Source: Bacteroidota bacterium (GTDB taxonomy: Bacteria; Bacteroidota; Bacteroidia; Bacteroidales; JADFUO01). Taken from it: a DNA stretch of 10,824 nucleotides. The notes under the pieces were generated by a model. That model was given only the letters and a program-made list of their open reading frames with translations, ran no database searches and was not told the origin of the DNA. A program made the translations under genes and the position numbers. This document shows positions 7,311 to 10,824 of the stretch, piece after piece; positions within the stretch are counted from its first letter, which is position 1, and every line of letters starts with the position of its first letter. The stretch is taken from positions 1 to 10,824 of the forward strand of contig JADFUO010000179.1 in the NCBI GenBank assembly GCA_015222115.1, read 5' to 3'.

Positions 7311-8183
7311 ATGTCTTATTTTATCATAATATTAATAATTGGTATCGTGATATATTTTATCATGAATATGAATAAAAAAAGTACATCATCCGGAACAGAC
7401 TCAAAGAGTAGTAATTCTTATGATGATAAAGGAAATGTGAATCGCACCCGGAAAAAATCCGGTTATGGCAAATGGATAGGAGGGGGACTTGGCTGGGCTT
7501 TTGGCGGACCAATTGGCGGAATACTTGGTTTTGTTTTCGGTTCAATGTATGATGGAATGCAAAGCAGACAATATGCATACAGTCCGGGTCAAACTCAAAC
7601 GCAACCTGCTGATTTCAGCGTTAGTCTGCTCATACTTGCTGCTGCCGTGATGAAAGCAGACGGTAAAGTTTTACGTTCAGAACTGAATTATGTTAAAAGT
7701 TTTTTTATTCAACAGTTTAGTGTTAGTGTAGCTGAAAGAAATATTAAGTTATTGCGTGAAATTTTGAAGCAGGAAATCAATGTATATGATGTCAGCATGC
7801 AGATAAGACAATACATGGAATATGCTTCCCGGCTTCAGCTTTTGCATTTTCTTTTTGGTATTTCAATGGCTGACGGACAAATTCATGCACGTGAGATTGA
7901 TATCATTGATCTGATAGCAGGTTATCTTGGAATAAGCAGGAACGATTACCAGTCAGTAAGAGCAATGTTTGTTAAAGAAACTGATAGTGCCTATAAGATT
8001 CTTGAAGTATCACCCAATGCCACTGATGAAGAGGTGAAAAAAGCATATCATAAAATGGCAACAAAATACCATCCTGATAAAGTAGCACATCTTGGCGAGG
8101 AATTTAAAAAAGCAGCCAAAGAAAAATTCCAGAAATTAAATGGAGCTTACAGGGAAATTAAGAAACAAAAAGGGATGAAATGA
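7311..8183 (+). CDS. DjlA-like membrane-anchored co-chaperone: TM + TerB + C-terminal J domain (290 aa)
   Basis: Predicted inner-membrane protein that presents a J domain to DnaK and stimulates its ATPase. Domain order: an N-terminal transmembrane helix (about 3-19); a polar linker; a glycine-rich hydrophobic segment [25 protein letters not shown] (53-77) that may be a second membrane segment; a TerB-type helical domain (about 102-218) with two acidic motifs, ADGKVLRSE (116-124) and ADGQIHARE (187-195); and a J domain (about 225-290) with the essential HPD at 254-256. This matches E. coli DjlA in order and overall length. The J domain reaches the C-terminus, so the protein is complete. The ATG at 7311 opens directly into the membrane segment. 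The gene is 96 bp beyond the methyltransferase and convergent with the porin; the neighbours do not identify a client. The gene symbol djlA is plausible by architecture, but orthology is not proven. Confidence 0.9.
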   Translation: MSYFIIILIIGIVIYFIMNMNKKSTSSGTDSKSSNSYDDKGNVNRTRKKSGYGKWIGGGLGWAFGGPIGGILGFVFGSMYDGMQSRQYAYSPGQTQTQPADFSVSLLILAAAVMKADGKVLRSELNYVKSFFIQQFSVSVAERNIKLLREILKQEINVYDVSMQIRQYMEYASRLQLLHFLFGISMADGQIHAREIDIIDLIAGYLGISRNDYQSVRAMFVKETDSAYKILEVSPNATDEEVKKAYHKMATKYHPDKVAHLGEEFKKAAKEKFQKLNGAYREIKKQKGMK

Positions 8184-8229
8184 TTTGTGATTTGTAAATT
8201 GATATTTGGTGCTTTTACTATAAAATAAC

Positions 8230-8246
8230 TGCTTAATAAATAAGCA
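8230..8246 (-). terminator. Small hairpin in the convergent gap, possible porin terminator
   Basis: The six-base arms TGCTTA and TAAGCA flank a 5-nt loop, starting 4 nt past the porin stop codon (8251-8253). Read on the minus strand it runs into a T-rich but interrupted tract, weakly supporting termination of the porin transcript. A longer GTGCTT/AAGCAC pairing (8209-8214 with 8242-8247) is an alternative fold. No other element is seen in the 67-bp gap. Confidence 0.3.
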
Positions 8247-8250
8247 CTGA

Positions 8251-10158
8251 CTAATCATAAAACCTCCAACTAATCCCAAATTTAAATGCTGCATCCTGCA
8301 TGGGATAATGAGGTACAGTATAGTAATTATAACCCGAAAAACCAGCATTAAAATGTTGGTATTTAACAAAGAAAAGGACTCTTTTTATTTTAAAATTAAG
8401 AAATACATCTGCATAAAAATAGTTTCCAATTTTTTTCTCATTCTGAATATAAAAGTTCCGTAAAGCAGGCATATAAGCATTGGCATAATAAGCTGTGAAG
8501 TAATATACTTTAATTCCGGGCTGAATAATTGCTGCATTTTGAAATAAATTTTGTGTAAAATGGACAGTTACATTAGCTATCAGTTCAGGAAGCCGCAAAA
8601 TATTGGAATTGGAAACATTCTGATAAATAAATTTGTTATCAATTCCAAACTTTCCGATTTTGAAATCCTTGTAAATAAATGCACTGATAACATTAAACGA
8701 TTTTTCAAATTGATTGGGTTTTGCAAGTGTATCAAAATACACAAAATTTTTAAGCTGGTATAAATTGACGCCAAGTTTCAAAGTTTTATAACTGTATTCA
8801 ACTCCGGCAAGTATAAATTCTTGTTTCTTAAGATTATTATCCCATCTGAAATTGTTTGCATCATAATGCTGATAATAATAGGATGGTATTTGATTTGAAT
8901 ACGTTGCTTTAAGTTTTAGCAAACCGAGATTTTTATTCTTATTCCCGATAAACTGATCTATCTGAGCTTGAGCTTTAAAACCTCCATTATTATAATCGCC
9001 AAAAGTATAACCGGCATTAAAATTAAGCCGAAAACTTTTTAATATAAAAACCGAGAAACCGCCTGAAGGAATTAATTGGCTGAAATACTTTGTTGGGGCA
9101 TATCCTCCGATTTCAATATATTGATAATTTAAGTTAAAATACAGGTAAAATACTTTGTCTTCAAGTTTATCATTAAATCCTAAATTTGACCATGTAAGTT
9201 GATTTTTAATTTTAATAATATAAGTTGAATCGTGAGTTAGTGTTGAATCAATTATTGAATCGTATTTTTGGTAAAACAAACTTGCCGGGTTTTTGTCTTC
9301 ATAAAGAAATTGATTTCTTGACCATGAAAACGAATGAGATATCCTACCCAAATCAAGTTTCCGTTTTTTGGGAATAGTATCTGTGGTATTATTTTTTGAA
9401 ATTTTTGATAAATAAAAATACTGATTAAAAAATAAACTGGCTTCCTTAATTTTATTTTGAGCGTTTTGTAAGTTAATATTAAGAAGTTGTCTGTCGGTTT
9501 CAATATTATTTTCAAAAATGCTGTCGGATTGAATTCCCCCGTTTTCTTCAACAGTCAATTTGTCATGTATATAATTGGCAATTATTCCATAGCGATTATT
9601 TTTAGTGTAATATTGACCGGTAATAAAAAGATTTTTATCATCTGATTTTTGTCTCTCGTAATATCCCGGTGAATGAATGAAACGGAAATCTAAGCCGATT
9701 GTAAATTGCCGTGCAATATTCTGACTATGAGTTACCCTGAAAAATTGTTCCTTTTTTGCTCCGTTTTCATAGTATAACTTGGTATAAGGAATAAAAAGCC
9801 GGTAATATTTTACAGTTTTATTTTTATATAGATATCTGTCAAATGAGTGAATCCCAAAATCAAATTCATTTGAGATAAAAGGCTTATAAATCATGTTATG
9901 ATGGGCTAAGCCGATGTTTCCGAGACCTGCATAAAATCTACCATGTTTTGATATTGGATCATATTGCTGAAAGTCGGTTAATATAGTATCAATATAATAG
10001 AGTTTTGAAAATGCAGCACTATCGGGGTTATCGTAAAAATAAAAAACTGCGGAAGAATCAACTTTTTGTTGAAGAGTATCATTTTGGTTAGCAAAGATAT
10101 TTATTGAAAATAATATTAATATGTTAAATATGTATAATACTTTTCTAAAGAATGACAT
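8251..10158 (-). CDS. Outer-membrane beta-barrel protein, Bacteroidota 'putative porin' family (635 aa)
   Basis: Predicted outer-membrane barrel; the transported substrate is unknown. The N-terminus has a signal peptide: a basic start MSFFRK, a hydrophobic core to about residue 20, then IFA with likely cleavage after Ala23. The mature N-terminus is polar and followed by RFYAGLGNIGLAHHNMIY (74-91), then YYRLFIPYTKLYYENGAKKEQFFRVTHSQNIAR (118-150). This 'PYT..Y..G...EQ....HSQNI' block is what I associate with the putative porin family (Pfam Porin_10). The remainder is alternating aromatic/polar strands with turns rich in Asn, Asp and Lys, and it ends in AFKFGISWRFYD, an aromatic-rich terminal strand as expected for BAM insertion. 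There is no TonB plug or carboxypeptidase-like domain, so this is not a SusC-type transporter. It is monocistronic, convergent with the DjlA-like gene, and sits downstream of an rRNA operon but behind its terminator. The family is confident; pore activity is inferred from it. Confidence 0.85.
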   Translation of the reverse strand: MSFFRKVLYIFNILILFSINIFANQNDTLQQKVDSSAVFYFYDNPDSAAFSKLYYIDTILTDFQQYDPISKHGRFYAGLGNIGLAHHNMIYKPFISNEFDFGIHSFDRYLYKNKTVKYYRLFIPYTKLYYENGAKKEQFFRVTHSQNIARQFTIGLDFRFIHSPGYYERQKSDDKNLFITGQYYTKNNRYGIIANYIHDKLTVEENGGIQSDSIFENNIETDRQLLNINLQNAQNKIKEASLFFNQYFYLSKISKNNTTDTIPKKRKLDLGRISHSFSWSRNQFLYEDKNPASLFYQKYDSIIDSTLTHDSTYIIKIKNQLTWSNLGFNDKLEDKVFYLYFNLNYQYIEIGGYAPTKYFSQLIPSGGFSVFILKSFRLNFNAGYTFGDYNNGGFKAQAQIDQFIGNKNKNLGLLKLKATYSNQIPSYYYQHYDANNFRWDNNLKKQEFILAGVEYSYKTLKLGVNLYQLKNFVYFDTLAKPNQFEKSFNVISAFIYKDFKIGKFGIDNKFIYQNVSNSNILRLPELIANVTVHFTQNLFQNAAIIQPGIKVYYFTAYYANAYMPALRNFYIQNEKKIGNYFYADVFLNFKIKRVLFFVKYQHFNAGFSGYNYYTVPHYPMQDAAFKFGISWRFYD

Positions 10159-10216
10159 TTTATGATTTTAAATTATATATTTATTAAAAACGAATAATCA
10201 CTGATTATATTTTTGT

Positions 10217-10247
10217 CAAAATTAGTTATTTAAGGACATAATATAAA
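10217..10247 (-). promoter_or_regulatory. Candidate promoter of the porin gene
   Basis: On the minus strand: TTTA (10247-10244), a 19-nt spacer, then TAATTTTG (10224-10217). The -7 box is an exact TAnnTTTG match, the -33 box has 3 of 4 bases of TTTG, and the spacing is ideal for the Bacteroidota primary sigma factor. Transcription would start near 10210 with a leader of about 50 nt. It lies just after the rRNA terminator, which supports independent transcription of the porin. Confidence 0.5.
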
Positions 10248-10255
10248 GAGAAGGC

Positions 10256-10287
10256 AAAAAAAATCCCCCCGAATTCGGGGGGATTTT
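10256..10287 (-). terminator. Strong intrinsic terminator of the rRNA operon
   Basis: Bases 10260-10287 form a perfect 28-bp inverted repeat: arms with six G:C pairs flanked by A:T pairs, around a central GAATTC. On the minus strand it follows the 5S gene by only a few bases, and its final T-run (10263-10256, eight T's including those in the stem) is a classical U-tract. The opposite side is also T-rich, so it may act in both directions. Confidence 0.88.
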
Positions 10288-10294
10288 ATAAAAT

Positions 10295-10403
<109 letters not shown>

Positions 10404-10495
10404 AAGCTCTTTAATTTCTTTAAAAAATGATATTTTATGACATATATATGAAAGAGAACACAAAGTTAGAATGATATTAAAAGAATAAAAATAAG

Positions 10496-10824
10496 AAAGT
10501 ATACGGGTAATTAGTACTGCTTGGCTTTGACATTACTGCCTTTACACCTGCAGCCTATCAACGTCGTAGTCTACAACGACCCTTAAAGGAAGTCTCATCT
10601 TGGGCTAAGTTTCGTGCTTAGATGCTTTCAGCACTTATCTCATCCAAACATAGCTACCCTGCGGTGCAGCTGGCGCCACAACAGGTACACTAGAGGTTTG
10701 TCCAACCCGGTCCTCTCGTACTAGGGTCAGGTGCCCTCAAACTTCCAACGCCCACAACAGATAGGGACCGAACTGTCTCGCGACGTTCTGAACCCAGCTC
10801 GCGTGCCACTTTAATGGGCGAACA
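10496..10824 (-). rRNA. rrl: 23S ribosomal RNA, 3' end only (partial)
   Basis: About 330 nt of the 3' part of 23S rRNA (domain VI and the end of domain V) on the minus strand; the gene continues past the right edge. The sarcin-ricin loop AGTACGAGAGGACC is exact at 10722-10709. Also present are the conserved GATAAGTGCTGAAAGCATC and AAGCACGAAACT segments and the upstream CACGCGAGCTGGGTTCAGA. The 3' end is placed near 10496, after the TACTAATTACCCGTATAC segment, within a few bases. The sequence around the terminal helices looks Bacteroidota-like. No 16S is in the window; it would be expected further right. Confidence 0.97.

Noticed and set aside
8182..8210. Imperfect GATTTGT-type direct repeat after the DjlA-like stop codon
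   Set aside because: Two copies of a simple AT-rich word; not distinguishable from chance at this base composition.
9252..9551. 99-codon frame on the minus strand inside the porin
   Set aside because: Out-of-frame shadow within the porin coding sequence; no start context or domain.
10404..10495. Possible tRNA or small RNA in the 23S-5S spacer
   Set aside because: AT-rich, with no cloverleaf, no T-loop GTTCRA and no stable GC stem visible.

Overview
This is a low-GC window from a member of the Bacteroidota, order not resolved. Four things point there. The 8251-10158 product belongs to a Bacteroidota-type outer-membrane 'putative porin' family. The gene starts lack Shine-Dalgarno sequences and are preceded by A/T-rich DNA. 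Promoter-like elements match the Bacteroidota -7 consensus TAnnTTTG. The 23S/5S rRNA sequence looks Bacteroidota-like. All family calls come from reading the sequence; no database was searched.

Layout, left to right. (1) 1-3779, minus strand: pyruvate phosphate dikinase (ppdK) followed 54 bp later by ATP-dependent PEP carboxykinase (pckA, cut by the left edge). Together they form a PEP-pyruvate-oxaloacetate unit for gluconeogenesis or anaplerosis. (2) 3780-4060: divergent intergenic region with candidate promoters on both strands and a four-copy TTTGACA-type heptamer array. (3) 4061-7214, plus strand: a lysine-2-oxoglutarate reductase resembling the N-terminal half of eukaryotic AASS, then saccharopine dehydrogenase resembling its C-terminal half, then a small membrane methyltransferase of the ICMT/PEMT type starting 4 nt after the previous stop. 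The first two should run lysine to saccharopine to 2-aminoadipate semialdehyde plus glutamate. (4) 7311-8183, plus: a membrane-anchored DjlA-like co-chaperone (TM, Gly-rich segment, TerB, J domain). (5) 8251-10158, minus: an outer-membrane porin, convergent with the DjlA-like gene and preceded by a good candidate promoter. (6) 10260-10824, minus: the end of an rRNA operon, with partial 23S, 5S and a strong intrinsic terminator that separates it from the porin.

Most of the window is ordinary chromosomal housekeeping and metabolic DNA. I found no mobile element, CRISPR array, tRNA, phage gene or defence system. The points most worth a second look are the heptamer array overlapping a putative promoter, the methyltransferase coupled to the lysine operon, the split bacterial AASS pair and the variant PEPCK signature.
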